Below, piece after piece: positions 1 to 8,709 of a DNA stretch of 64,000 nt (its first letter is position 1; every line of letters begins with the position of its first letter). The notes beneath the pieces were generated by a model, which was not told the origin of the DNA, searched no databases, and saw nothing but the letters and a program-made list of their open reading frames with translations. The stretch spans positions 62,001 through 126,000 of the forward strand of contig JAZNGA010000033.1 of the NCBI GenBank assembly GCA_045576235.1, written 5' to 3'. The stretch comes from SIG437 sp045576235. Its GTDB lineage: Bacteria; Bacillota; Clostridia; UBA1381; UBA9506. A program made the translations under genes and the position numbers.

Positions 1-338
1 CTATCCATGAAGTGATAGACTGGACAGAAAAACACATTGAAGAAAGGCTTGGAGTTCATATTGTTATCCACATGGACCCAATTTCTGTAAATTGTGAGAG
101 AACAAATAAGATTAAGGAAATTGTCACAAGTATCGTTAAAGAAATAAATGAAGCTTTTGATATTCATGATTTTCGTATGACTGACGGAGAACATAACATA
201 AACCTTATTTTTGACCTTGAGGTTCCTTGTGAAACTGGGCAAAAAGAAAGGGAAGATGCGCTTTGTGCCATCAAGTCAAAGCTTAAAGAAGAAGATGAAA
301 AATTTAATGCTGTAATTATTGTAGATAATAAATATTAA
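1..338 (+). CDS. Cation diffusion facilitator transporter, C-terminal end (partial)
   Basis: This is the 3' end of a gene whose start lies before the window; the frame is open from base 3. The visible ~110 residues match the cytoplasmic dimerisation domain of cation diffusion facilitator (CDF) metal exporters: it opens with IHEVID and continues to the family signature LGVHIVIHMDPI, then a mixed alpha/beta fold with no membrane segment. In the family this domain binds Zn, Mn or Fe and gates the six-helix membrane part, which is missing here only because of the window edge. A GTG near base 12 is internal, not a start. The gene ends at TAA and the rpsO promoter follows directly. The metal specificity cannot be read from this fragment. 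Confidence 0.85.
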   Translation, partial: IHEVIDWTEKHIEERLGVHIVIHMDPISVNCERTNKIKEIVTSIVKEINEAFDIHDFRMTDGEHNINLIFDLEVPCETGQKEREDALCAIKSKLKEEDEKFNAVIIVDNKY

Positions 339-355
339 AAAATCTAAAAAAAACC

Positions 356-384
356 TTTACATTGCAAAAAAAGTGTGTTATAAT
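356..384 (+). promoter_or_regulatory. Sigma-A promoter of rpsO
   Basis: TTTACA at 356-361 and TATAAT at 379-384 are separated by 17 bases, a near-consensus vegetative promoter. Transcription would begin near 391 and give a leader of about 108 bases before rpsO. Confidence 0.75.
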
Positions 385-390
385 TTACAA

Positions 391-498
391 TGCTTGTTTT
401 TGACAAGGCATAATTTTCCGTTGCTAGGTTTTTGGCGTCACCTCCGCAGGTTGGCCTTATGCTTGGCTTCAGGAGTAAAAATTTAAGGAGGTTTCATC
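391..498 (+). promoter_or_regulatory. Structured rpsO 5' leader, candidate S15 autoregulatory RNA
   Basis: The leader can fold into a closed multi-stem structure. GCATAA (408-413) pairs with TTATGC (457-462), extended across a bulged G by CAA (404-406) with TTG (463-465). Inside, ACCT (440-443) pairs with AGGT (448-451), and GGC (434-436) with GCC (454-456). Several unrelated rpsO leaders are known to bind S15 and repress translation, so this is a reasonable role, but I inferred the fold by eye and cannot assign it to a named family. A strong Shine-Dalgarno AAGGAGG lies at 485-491. Confidence 0.5.
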
Positions 499-768
499 AT
501 GAGTATGAAAACAGAACAGAAACAGGAAATCATTGCAAAATACAAATTGCATGACACAGACACAGGTTCTCCGGAAGTGCAGATTGCAATTCTCACAGAG
601 AGAATCAACCACTTAAATCAGCATCTTAAAGAATTTAAGAAAGACCATCATTCGAGAAGAGGTCTTCTTAAGATGGTTGGTCAGCGCCGTGGTCTTTTAA
701 ACTATCTTGTAAAAGTTGACATTGAAAGATACCGTGCTATCATCGAAAAGCTGAATTTAAGAAAATAA
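499..768 (+). CDS. rpsO: 30S ribosomal protein S15
   Basis: At 89 residues this is full length for S15, a primary 16S rRNA binding protein of the small-subunit platform. The family pattern is clear: [16 protein letters not shown], then [16 protein letters not shown], and the C-terminal [12 protein letters not shown]. The ATG has AAGGAGG eight bases upstream. The gene stands alone between its own promoter (356-384) and a hairpin terminator at 784-822, which fits a monocistronic, autoregulated ribosomal protein gene. In many Firmicutes pnp follows rpsO; here it does not. Confidence 0.98.
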   Translation: MSMKTEQKQEIIAKYKLHDTDTGSPEVQIAILTERINHLNQHLKEFKKDHHSRRGLLKMVGQRRGLLNYLVKVDIERYRAIIEKLNLRK

Positions 769-783
769 TTTGTCAATAAAAGG

Positions 784-822
784 TGCCACGTTACTGCATT
801 TTCGCTGACGTGGTATTTTTTT
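784..822 (+). terminator. Rho-independent terminator after rpsO
   Basis: CCACGT (786-791) pairs with ACGTGG (808-813), flanked by a G-T pair, and is followed by a T-rich run from 816. Confidence 0.75.
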
Positions 823-914
823 GTCAAAAAGTTTCCCATTAGGTCTTTTAATTTTCTTTTTTATATGTTATAATGTAGTTGAAACAAATGATGACTTTAA
901 CAGGATGGTATGAA

Positions 915-1886
915 ATGATTGTTAGTTCTGAGGCGCTCTTTAATTCTTCGGAATGTTTTTTAGTGCCGAATATTGTTGCAAACAATTTAATACAAGAAGG
1001 CCGCCCTGTTTACATAGCGGTTTATCTTTATGCCCTCTGTCAATATAACAGCGGAAATCATAACATTTCAAACAAAGGAATTGCAGATGCTCTTAAGGTT
1101 AGTGTCATAGATGTTGTGAACGCTTTTTTGTTTTTTAATTCAAAGGGTTTCTTAAAAATTCATAATTTTAAAAGCATAGATGATGCAGAATTCGACATCG
1201 AATTTTTAGGAACGGGAAGTTATTCTAAAAAAACATCCGGAGCTTTTCGCCCGAGCTATAAGACAGAAGAAATCGTCAGGAATTTAAACGATAATTCAAG
1301 ACTTTCTGGAATGTATAAAATGGTGAGTCAGATTTTAGGCAAAAATCTGAGCACGGCAGACATTGAGCTTTTATATTCTTTTTATGATTTTTATGCACTT
1401 CCGGTTGAGGTTATTCTTGTTCTGATTGAATATTTTGTTTCAAAGGGAAAGCGCTCGTTAAAGGCTATAGAAAAAGAAGTTGCTAAATGGGCAAACGCAG
1501 GAGTTGACAGTGTCAGAAAAGCCAAGAACTATATAAAAAAGCGGGAAGAGTTCCTGAGTTATGCCTATAGGATTCGTTCTTTAGTGGGAATTAACGAGAG
1601 AAAGCTTTCCGAAAAAGAACTGTTTTTCATTAATAAATGGCAAAATGAATATAAAGCAACTGAAGATGATGTGAAAAAAGCATTTGAAATCACTGTGGAC
1701 AAAACAGGTAAGCTCTCATTTGCATATATGGATGCTGTTTTGCGTTCGAATTTAACAACACCTGAATCAAAAACCGTTACGCAAAAGAAGCCTGCACAAA
1801 AAAATGGCTCAAAATATAATTTTGATGCACTTCAGAAAAAAGCTTTTGAAAACATCAATAAAATTAGTAGTGGAGGTGGCTGCTGA
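915..1886 (+). CDS. DnaD-domain replication initiation protein
   Basis: The protein looks like a DnaD/phage-associated replication protein, whose family helps load the replicative helicase at origins. The first ~110 residues form a winged-helix-like region (GRPVYIAVYLYALCQYN, then KGIADALKVS). Two C-terminal DnaD repeats follow, with the typical YSFYDFYALPVEVILVLIEY and a WANAGV motif. The open frame reaches back to a TTG at 879, but a TATAAT at 869-874 sits only five bases before it, so transcription probably begins inside that extension. The ATG at 915 has AGGATGG six bases upstream and I chose it. The next gene overlaps the stop (TGATG), so the two are translationally coupled. Confidence 0.8.
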   Translation: MIVSSEALFNSSECFLVPNIVANNLIQEGRPVYIAVYLYALCQYNSGNHNISNKGIADALKVSVIDVVNAFLFFNSKGFLKIHNFKSIDDAEFDIEFLGTGSYSKKTSGAFRPSYKTEEIVRNLNDNSRLSGMYKMVSQILGKNLSTADIELLYSFYDFYALPVEVILVLIEYFVSKGKRSLKAIEKEVAKWANAGVDSVRKAKNYIKKREEFLSYAYRIRSLVGINERKLSEKELFFINKWQNEYKATEDDVKKAFEITVDKTGKLSFAYMDAVLRSNLTTPESKTVTQKKPAQKNGSKYNFDALQKKAFENINKISSGGGC

Positions 1887-2893
1887 TGGCATATGACAAA
1901 AATCTTTATTTTCTTGTCCGCGAGGAATATGAAGAAATCAGGAGACACAACGAGCAGGATTTAGAAGAAAGACGAATGAATGTTTTTTCAAAGGTTCCTG
2001 AAATCCAACAGATAGATGACGAGATTAAGAAAATAGGTCTTAAAATTTTTAAAGTTGGTTTAAAATCATCTGAAGAAAATGTGCTGGGTCACCTATCAAT
2101 GCTCAGAATGGAACAGAAAAATTTGCTCTCTAAAAGAACAGCTCTTCTTTTGGAAAACGGATTCACATCAGATGAGCTTTCTGAAAGATTTATGTGTGAT
2201 ATATGTAAAGACACTGGGATTGCTGACGGGAAAGATTGTGAATGCTTTAAAAGAAGATTAATTCTTAAATCGTTTGAAAATTCAAATCTTTCAAGACAGC
2301 TTCGTGATCAGAGTTTTAAGACTATGTCCTTTGATATGTATTCAAAAGAAGTAATTCCTGAATATGGGGTTTCTCCTTATGAACATATGCTTAGCGTCAC
2401 GGAGATATGCAAAAATTTTGTGAAAGAGTTTGATTTTTCTTTTGAAAATCTTCTTTTTTGGGGCGACCCGGGACTTGGAAAAACTTTTTTGTCAACATGC
2501 ATAGCAAAAGAACTCATAAAAAATGGATATTCAGTAATTTATGAGACGACATACAGAATTTTTTCAATGCTCGAAGATTATAAATTCAAAAGGACAAGCG
2601 ACATTGAAGCTCTAAAAGACAGAACTGAAAAGCTCTATGAAACAGACCTTTTAATTCTTGATGATTTAGGCAGTGAATTTTCAACGAGTTATACAAATGC
2701 TGCTCTTTTTGATATAATAAACACGAGAATGATTTCAAATAAAAAAACAATTATAAACACAAATTTAAATATGTCGGAAATAGCCGAAAAATACACAGAC
2801 AGAGTGGTTTCAAGAATTATGGGAAATTACCGCATTGTGCAATTTATCGGTGATGATATCAGACTTATAAAATCAGGATTAAATAACAATTAA
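1886..2893 (+). CDS. DnaI/DnaC-like AAA+ helicase loader
   Basis: This 335-residue ATPase belongs to the DnaC/DnaI/IstB group, which in replication delivers DnaB/DnaC helicase onto DNA. An N-terminal helical part (~1-90) precedes a four-cysteine segment (CDICKDTG...DCECF, ~104-120) that probably binds zinc as in DnaI. Walker A GDPGLGKT lies near residue 193 and Walker [11 protein letters not shown] near 255, with an arginine-rich sensor region close to the end. The TGATG junction ties it to the DnaD-like gene upstream. IstB transposition helpers share this fold, but there is no transposase nearby. The nearness of DnaD supports the replication role. Confidence 0.82.
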   Translation: MAYDKNLYFLVREEYEEIRRHNEQDLEERRMNVFSKVPEIQQIDDEIKKIGLKIFKVGLKSSEENVLGHLSMLRMEQKNLLSKRTALLLENGFTSDELSERFMCDICKDTGIADGKDCECFKRRLILKSFENSNLSRQLRDQSFKTMSFDMYSKEVIPEYGVSPYEHMLSVTEICKNFVKEFDFSFENLLFWGDPGLGKTFLSTCIAKELIKNGYSVIYETTYRIFSMLEDYKFKRTSDIEALKDRTEKLYETDLLILDDLGSEFSTSYTNAALFDIINTRMISNKKTIINTNLNMSEIAEKYTDRVVSRIMGNYRIVQFIGDDIRLIKSGLNNN

Positions 2894-2915
2894 TATACAA
2901 GGGGGATATTTTCAA

Positions 2916-3872
2916 ATGGTAACTCATGGTAATGATGTGAAAATTTTTTCGTGCAACTCACACCCGCAGCTAGCTGCTCATATTGCGAGCCTTTTAGGTG
3001 TAGGAGTGGGCGATTCTGATGTTTCAATGTTTTCAGACGGGGAAATATCAGTTAACATCTATGAAACAGTCAGAGGCTCAGATGTGTTTATTGTTCAGTC
3101 AACCTGCAACCCGGTAAATGATAATCTTATGGAGCTTTTGATTATGATTGATGCATTTAAGCGTGCATCTGCAGGAAGAGTAACAGCTGTTATGCCATAT
3201 TTTGGCTATGCACGACAGGATAGAAAATCAAAAGCCCGTGATCCGATTTCAGCAAAACTTGTTGCAGATCTTCTGACAGCAGCAGGTGCGGACCGAGTTC
3301 TTACAATGGATTTGCACGCAGCACAGATTCAGGGCTTTTTCAACATCCCTGTTGACCATCTTGTTGGCGCTCCAATAATTTCTTCATATTATCTGGATAA
3401 ATTCAAAGATGAGCTTTCTGATTTTGTTGTTGTTTCTCCCGACCTTGGTAGCGTAACAAGAGCAAGAAACTATGCTTCAAGACTTAACACGCCAATTGCG
3501 ATTGTTGACAAAAGAAGACCAAAACCAAATGTTGCTGAGGTTATGAACATAATAGGCGACATCAAGGATAAGAAGGTTATCTTAGTTGATGATATGATTG
3601 ACACAGCGGGAACAATTGTTAATGGTGCTAAGGCGCTGAAAGAGAGAGGTGCTTTAGAAGTTTATGCTTGCTGCACACATGCTGTTTTATCAGGTCCTGC
3701 AATTGAAAGAATTCAGGAGTCTCCGATAAAAGAGCTCGTAGTTTTAGACACAATTCCCCTTTCACAAGATAAATTGCTTGATAAAATTAAAGTTTTATCT
3801 GTTGCTCCTGCTTTTGCTGAAGCAATAAAGAGAATAGATGGTGACATTTCATTAAGTGAGATGTTTAACTAA
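2916..3872 (+). CDS. prs: Ribose-phosphate pyrophosphokinase
   Basis: The enzyme makes PRPP from ribose 5-phosphate and ATP, feeding purine, pyrimidine, NAD, histidine and tryptophan synthesis. At 318 residues it is full length for the class I enzyme. Visible signatures are [17 protein letters not shown], the flexible-loop [25 protein letters not shown], and the PRPP-binding loop [11 protein letters not shown] near residue 222. AAGGGGG lies upstream of the ATG. The stop codon shares its last base with the nth start, so the two are co-translated. Its product is consumed by pncB at 28.5 kb among others. Confidence 0.96.
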   Translation: MVTHGNDVKIFSCNSHPQLAAHIASLLGVGVGDSDVSMFSDGEISVNIYETVRGSDVFIVQSTCNPVNDNLMELLIMIDAFKRASAGRVTAVMPYFGYARQDRKSKARDPISAKLVADLLTAAGADRVLTMDLHAAQIQGFFNIPVDHLVGAPIISSYYLDKFKDELSDFVVVSPDLGSVTRARNYASRLNTPIAIVDKRRPKPNVAEVMNIIGDIKDKKVILVDDMIDTAGTIVNGAKALKERGALEVYACCTHAVLSGPAIERIQESPIKELVVLDTIPLSQDKLLDKIKVLSVAPAFAEAIKRIDGDISLSEMFN

Positions 3873-4522
3873 TGACTAAAAAAGAAAAAGTTCTTTTCAT
3901 AAAGAAATATTTTGACAAAAAATATAAAGATGCTGATTGCACGCTTGAGTATAAAACTCCTGCTGAGCTTATGATTGCCACGATTTTAGCTGCGCAGTGC
4001 ACAGATGCAAGAGTGAACATAGTCACAAAGGATTTATTTAAAAAATATCCTGACATTTCGGCTTTTGCAGATGCCGATTTAAAAACGCTTGAACAAGATA
4101 TTCATTCAACAGGTTTTTATCATAATAAGGCTAAAAATATTATTGCATCGTGTAAAATGCTGCTTTCTGATTTTGATGGAGTTGTCCCCGACACGATGGA
4201 AGAGCTTTTAAAGCTTCCGGGAGTTGGCAGAAAAACAGCAAATCTTTTGCTTGGTGATGTTTTTAATAAACCTGCAATAGTTGTTGATACTCACGCAAAA
4301 AGAATAACAAAATTAATAGGACTTACAAATAACACCGACCCAAACAAGGTGGAGATGGATTTGAAGAAAATCGTTCCTCCTGAATATGGTAGTCAGTTTT
4401 GCCATTGTCTTGTCTATCACGGAAGAGAAATATGTGTCGCAAACAGACCTAAATGTGATGAATGTGGGCTGGTAGAGATTTGTAAGCATGGTGGAAGTGT
4501 TGAGCGAAAAAATAAGACTTGA
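3872..4522 (+). CDS. nth: Endonuclease III, DNA glycosylase/AP lyase
   Basis: This base-excision repair enzyme removes oxidised pyrimidines and nicks the abasic site. The helix-hairpin-helix LPGVGRKTANLLL contains the catalytic lysine, and VVDTHAKR supplies the catalytic aspartate. The C-terminal iron-sulfur loop has the spacing C-x6-C-x2-C-x5-C (GREIC...KCDEC...EIC), so the 4Fe-4S cluster should be intact. Its 216 residues are normal for the family. The start overlaps the prs stop by one base, and the tlyA frame begins inside its 3' end. Confidence 0.95.
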   Translation: MTKKEKVLFIKKYFDKKYKDADCTLEYKTPAELMIATILAAQCTDARVNIVTKDLFKKYPDISAFADADLKTLEQDIHSTGFYHNKAKNIIASCKMLLSDFDGVVPDTMEELLKLPGVGRKTANLLLGDVFNKPAIVVDTHAKRITKLIGLTNNTDPNKVEMDLKKIVPPEYGSQFCHCLVYHGREICVANRPKCDECGLVEICKHGGSVERKNKT

Positions 4523-5306
4523 TGTATATTTAGCCGAAAACAACCCTGAATTGACGCGGGAGAAAGCCAAATCACTTATAATGGCAGGCGTTGTCTATGT
4601 TGACAACCAGAAATGTGACAAGGCAGGAACAACCATAACTAAAGAGCAAAAGGTTGAAATAAGGGGTAAAACGCTTAAATATGTAAGTCGCGGCGGCTTG
4701 AAACTCGAAAAATCAGTTGATGTTTTTAAATTAAACCTTGATGGATTTATTTGTATGGACATAGGGGCTTCAACGGGCGGATTTACAGATGTTATGCTCC
4801 AGAACGGTGCAAAAAAAGTCTATGCAATTGATGTTGGCTATGGTCAGCTTGCGTGGAAGCTCCGCACAGATGAGCGTGTTGTGTGCATGGAAAGAACAAA
4901 CATCAGATATGTAAAGCAAGAGGATATTTCTGACGAGATTGATTTTTTCAGCGTTGATGTGTCATTTATTTCCTTAAAGCTTGTTCTTCCTGTTGCCTTT
5001 AACCTTTTAAAAGATAGTGGAGAAGCAGTTGTTTTAATTAAACCACAGTTTGAAGCAGGAAGAGAGAAGGTTGGAAAAAAAGGCGTCGTCAGAGAAAAAT
5101 CAGTTCATGTTGATGTTGTGAAAGAAATTATGAATTTTGCTAAAAGTCTAGGGTTTGGACTTTTAGGACTTGATTTTTCTCCGATTAAAGGTCCTGAAGG
5201 AAACATTGAATATCTTCTCTATATGAAAAAAGGCGCAGACTCTTTAATTGATGAAAGCGTGGCAGACGATGTTGTTTGTAGGTCACACGAAAATCTTGAT
5301 AGATAA
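4488..5306 (+). CDS. tlyA: TlyA-family rRNA 2'-O-methyltransferase
   Basis: The N-terminal ~60 residues are an S4 RNA-binding domain (RLDVYLAENNPELTREKAKS). A FtsJ/RrmJ-like methyltransferase follows, with the SAM motif DIGASTGGFTDVMLQNGA and the downstream VDVSFISLK. Characterised TlyA proteins methylate 16S and/or 23S rRNA and were once called hemolysins; the exact target here is not known. The ATG at 4488 lies 35 bases inside nth. GTG 4497 and TTG 4500 are alternative starts nearer to the conserved RLDVYL, and the true start is not decided by the sequence. A hairpin terminator at 5310-5339 ends the operon. Confidence 0.88.
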   Translation: MVEVLSEKIRLDVYLAENNPELTREKAKSLIMAGVVYVDNQKCDKAGTTITKEQKVEIRGKTLKYVSRGGLKLEKSVDVFKLNLDGFICMDIGASTGGFTDVMLQNGAKKVYAIDVGYGQLAWKLRTDERVVCMERTNIRYVKQEDISDEIDFFSVDVSFISLKLVLPVAFNLLKDSGEAVVLIKPQFEAGREKVGKKGVVREKSVHVDVVKEIMNFAKSLGFGLLGLDFSPIKGPEGNIEYLLYMKKGADSLIDESVADDVVCRSHENLDR

Positions 5307-5309
5307 ACT

Positions 5310-5339
5310 AAAGGGCAGAGATTTTATTCTCTGCCCTTT
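5310..5339. terminator. Bidirectional terminator between tlyA and lgt
   Basis: AAAGGGCAGAG (5310-5320) pairs perfectly with CTCTGCCCTTT (5329-5339) and has A/T runs on both sides. The stop codon of the opposing lgt gene (5324-5326) lies in the loop, so each operon ends in the same hairpin. Confidence 0.88.
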
Positions 5340-6121
5340 TTACATATTTTTTTATGTCTCAAACAAATAATTAAACTTCCTGCCGCTAAAAAACAGAGAA
5401 GAGCAAGCATTTGCGACACTCTAATCGGCCCTATATATAAGCTGTCAGAGCGAAGGCCTTCTATCCATAGACGACCAAGCCCGTAAAGTGATATGTATGT
5501 CAAAAACATTTCACCATCAAATTTTTGTCTTTTTTTGCAAAAGAAAACTAAAATCAAAAAAATCCCCAGGTTCCAAAGTGATTCATAAAGAAATGTCGGA
5601 TGAACGCTTATGCCAAGATCACAAAGCTCCATACGCCATGGGAGCGTTGTTTTTCCGCCATATGCTTCAGCATTAACAAAATTGCCGAAGCGCCCAATCA
5701 TTTGTCCGATTAAAAGACCAAAAGAGCATGTGTCTAAAACATTTGTGAGCTTAATTTTTTTTATTTTGCAATATATGCTGACAGCAATTGTTGCGCCAAT
5801 TATCGCCCCGTAAATTGCAATTCCGCCCTCCCATATTTTAAAAACTGACCAAAGGTCGTCTTTGTAGCTGTCCCAGCTAAAAACGACATAGTAGAGTCGC
5901 GCACCGATAATAGCAGAAGGAAGTCCGACTAAAACCACATCTAAAAGACTTTCTGAGTCTAGACCATAAGACTTTGCTATTTTAGAACAGAAAATATATG
6001 CAACTACGATACCTATAGCAATAATCAGCCCATAAAAATGAATATTAAGTCCTAAAAATTCAAATGATTCATAAACCTTAAATGGACCAATAGAAAGGCC
6101 CGGAAAAGAAATAGTATTCAT
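5324..6121 (-). CDS. lgt: Prolipoprotein diacylglyceryl transferase
   Basis: Lgt moves diacylglycerol from phosphatidylglycerol onto the lipobox cysteine of prolipoproteins in the cytoplasmic membrane. The 265-residue protein has about seven hydrophobic segments and the Lgt signature GQMIGRFGNFVNAEAYGG, followed by VHPTFLYESLWNLG; an early arginine lies in GARLYYV. AGAAAGGATAAA precedes the ATG at 6121. It is the last gene of the leftward run, 27 bases after the M16 homologue, and its stop codon is in the terminator loop. Confidence 0.96.
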   Translation of the reverse strand: MNTISFPGLSIGPFKVYESFEFLGLNIHFYGLIIAIGIVVAYIFCSKIAKSYGLDSESLLDVVLVGLPSAIIGARLYYVVFSWDSYKDDLWSVFKIWEGGIAIYGAIIGATIAVSIYCKIKKIKLTNVLDTCSFGLLIGQMIGRFGNFVNAEAYGGKTTLPWRMELCDLGISVHPTFLYESLWNLGIFLILVFFCKKRQKFDGEMFLTYISLYGLGRLWIEGLRSDSLYIGPIRVSQMLALLCFLAAGSLIICLRHKKICKKGRE

Positions 6122-6148
6122 TGTTTTTATCCTTTCTGCTTCAAAAAT

Positions 6149-7438
6149 TTAAACTGGTTTAATAACAGATAAGACAGTTTTGTTCTCATCAAAATATTCT
6201 TTAAATCTTTTTTCAATTTCAGCGTGTGTTATCGAGTCAACAACATCAAAAAAATCAAATGGCATAATATTTTTAAAAACATTTGACATAAAAGAATGTG
6301 ATATATTACTAACACTGTTAAACATTTTAATGTAGCTGCCGTGAAGTGCATTTTTAGTTCTTAAAACATCCTCTTTATTCAGTCCGTTTTTTTTCAAAAG
6401 TGAAATTTCATTCAAAATAATCTCTTTCACTTTCTCAGGATTTTGGCTCTCACCTGAAACAGCAGTGAAGCCATAGTTTTTCTCGCAGGAGACTTCAGTT
6501 TCCAAGTCGCCTAAAATGTGCCCTTCGTTGTAGAGTTTATTATGAAGATTACCGGTTTTGCCAAAAATAATTTCTGAAATAATTGAAAGCTCAATGCTTT
6601 TTTTCAAAAGGTCTTTTCCTGTTTTTTCGCACGATGTATCTTTAAAGCCAAACATAAACATCGGGACAGAAACAGAATGCTTCTGCGTGATGGTCTCTTT
6701 TAGAACTGAATCAGGCTCATCATCAAAAATCCTTATAATTTCGCCTCGAGGTGCTTCTTTTGATAAGATATTATTTTCAACAATTTCTCCAATTTTTATG
6801 TGATTGACATTTCCGACAACAAAAAGAGCCATGTTGGACATATCATAGAAAGTGTCATAGCATTTATAAAGCGTGTCTTTTGTGATTTCAGAAATTGATT
6901 CAACAGAGCCGGCAATATCAATCCTGACAGGATGATTGTGATACATTGATGACAGAAAATTCATCATAAGTCTCCACGAAGGCTCATCATCATACATTTT
7001 AATTTCCTGCCCAATAATTCCTTGTTCTTTAGAAACATTTTCATCGGTAAAATATGGTTTTTGCACATAGTCAAGCAAAATTTCAAGATTTTCGTAAACA
7101 TTTTCACTCGATTCGAAAAGATATGCTGTTATGTCGAATGATGTGTAGGCATTTGCATTTGCACCATAGCGTGCAAATTTTTCAAAAACATTGGTTTCAT
7201 CGGGTTGTTCAAACATTTTATGCTCTAAAAAATGTGCAATTCCATCAGGTACAACGGTTTCATTGTTTTCTCCAAAAGCAATAAATCTATTATTTATAGA
7301 ACCAAAATCCGTTCCGATTACTGCATATGATTTAACATAGTCAGGCTTTGGCATAACACAGACTCTTAGTCCGCTCTCGTGCACACCGACATAAAGCTTT
7401 TCGTCTATTTTTTCATTATATAAGAGTTCGAATTTCAT
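6149..7438 (-). CDS. M16 zinc peptidase, YfmH-like
   Basis: The 429-residue protein has the inverted zinc motif HxxEH in AHFLEHKMFE near residue 88, with the downstream glutamate expected about 75 residues later, so it should be an active M16 (insulinase-type) peptidase. The second half carries a family C-terminal domain. The adjacent gene is an M16 homologue without the motif. This active/inactive pair is the arrangement of YfmH and YfmF, which are annotated as linked to 5-aminopentanol modification of elongation factor P in Bacillus. No signal peptide is present, so it should act in the cytoplasm. The substrate in this organism is not known. Confidence 0.85.
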   Translation of the reverse strand: MKFELLYNEKIDEKLYVGVHESGLRVCVMPKPDYVKSYAVIGTDFGSINNRFIAFGENNETVVPDGIAHFLEHKMFEQPDETNVFEKFARYGANANAYTSFDITAYLFESSENVYENLEILLDYVQKPYFTDENVSKEQGIIGQEIKMYDDEPSWRLMMNFLSSMYHNHPVRIDIAGSVESISEITKDTLYKCYDTFYDMSNMALFVVGNVNHIKIGEIVENNILSKEAPRGEIIRIFDDEPDSVLKETITQKHSVSVPMFMFGFKDTSCEKTGKDLLKKSIELSIISEIIFGKTGNLHNKLYNEGHILGDLETEVSCEKNYGFTAVSGESQNPEKVKEIILNEISLLKKNGLNKEDVLRTKNALHGSYIKMFNSVSNISHSFMSNVFKNIMPFDFFDVVDSITHAEIEKRFKEYFDENKTVLSVIKPV

Positions 7439-7443
7439 TTGTC

Positions 7444-8709
7444 TTACGCCTCGCTTTCCGCTGTCAGAAAATAGACCATTTGTGGCTCAATTTTCTGTGC
7501 AATCTTGACTACATCATCAATAGTTACAGCCTCGATCTTTTTAATCAGTTCATCTATTTTAACGCATTTACCCGTGACAATCTGTCCTAAATAATAATCA
7601 GCACTATAGCCGATGTCATCTCCAAAAGCTTTTAGAGAGTTTGTAATGCTCTTAATGGTGGAGTTGAATTCGTAATCAGAGATGTCTCCATCCTTCATTG
7701 CTTTTAACTGAAGATTAATTTCATCTAAAGCTTTTTGTTTGTTTCCGATTTCTATTCCTGATGAAATTGTCATAATTCCTTTGTAGCGCTCCAAACGAGA
7801 TGAAACATAATATGCAAGACTCAGTTTTTCACGCACATTATTAAAGAGTTTTGAATGAGCGCCGCCTCCTAAAATTCCATTATATACCATCAAGGCGGGG
7901 TAGTCATCATCCTGCGGCATTGTGTTCGTGGCAAAACCAAGACAAAGTTTAGCCTGAGTAACATCAAATTTTTCAGTGACTTCTTCAGTTTCGTTTTTTC
8001 TGTCATATATGTCACATACTGGATATTCATAGTTTTTTATGATAATATCCTTAAAAGCATCCTTTGTGTATGAAACTATTTTCTTAATATCAACATCTCC
8101 TGTTATAAAAATGTCGATAGGGCTTTCTGTCATAATCTTTTTATAATGATTATAAAGAGAAACATTTGTTATTCTGTCAACATCCTCAAGCGTTCCAAGT
8201 TCGTGAGTTCCATAGCGGTTATCTTTACACATGAGCTCTAAAATTCTCCAGGCGCTGTATGAGCGCTTGTCGTTAATCAGCGCTGAAATATCATTTTTTA
8301 AGTTAACTTTTTCCTGTTCTACATAGTCTTTTTTAAAGCCATCATCTTCAATCAGGGGATTTAAAAGCATATCATACATCATTAAAATAGCTTTTAATGT
8401 GCATTCGTCACCGTCTAAATATTTATCGGAAACTACATTCACAGCAAGCGAAATAATCTGGTCTTCGCCTTTTCTTTTAATTGTTGTGTAGAGACCTGCG
8501 CCATAAAGAGACTGAAGATATTTTGAAATTTGAATCATATCAGGGTAATTCTTTGAGCCTCTGTGCATAACATCTGTTAAAAGAGCATTCATTGAAACTT
8601 CAGCTTTTGACAGCGGTCTGTGAATGTTGACACTTGCTGCAACAGTCTTGAATTTTCCTGTTTGAATATGATATAGATTAATTCCGTTTTTTATGCTGTA
8701 TTTAATCAT
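7444..8709 (-). CDS. M16 peptidase homologue lacking the zinc motif, YfmF-like
   Basis: This 421-residue M16-family protein is probably the non-catalytic partner of the next gene. The region where HxxEH should be reads MNALLTDVMHRGSKNYPD, with no zinc ligands, but the C-terminal half keeps the substrate-pocket features LGGGAHSKLFNNVREKLSLAYYVSS found in M16 partner subunits. It lies five bases upstream of the active peptidase gene and overlaps rsmI by eight bases, so all three should be made together. YfmF-type annotation comes from the pairing and from similarity remembered for Bacillus. Confidence 0.83.
   Translation of the reverse strand: MIKYSIKNGINLYHIQTGKFKTVAASVNIHRPLSKAEVSMNALLTDVMHRGSKNYPDMIQISKYLQSLYGAGLYTTIKRKGEDQIISLAVNVVSDKYLDGDECTLKAILMMYDMLLNPLIEDDGFKKDYVEQEKVNLKNDISALINDKRSYSAWRILELMCKDNRYGTHELGTLEDVDRITNVSLYNHYKKIMTESPIDIFITGDVDIKKIVSYTKDAFKDIIIKNYEYPVCDIYDRKNETEEVTEKFDVTQAKLCLGFATNTMPQDDDYPALMVYNGILGGGAHSKLFNNVREKLSLAYYVSSRLERYKGIMTISSGIEIGNKQKALDEINLQLKAMKDGDISDYEFNSTIKSITNSLKAFGDDIGYSADYYLGQIVTGKCVKIDELIKKIEAVTIDDVVKIAQKIEPQMVYFLTAESEA

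Noticed and set aside
879..2893. DnaD/DnaI-like pair taken as a prophage replication module
   Set aside because: Both are neighbours of housekeeping genes, there are no phage structural or regulatory genes, and such pairs are normal in Clostridia chromosomes.
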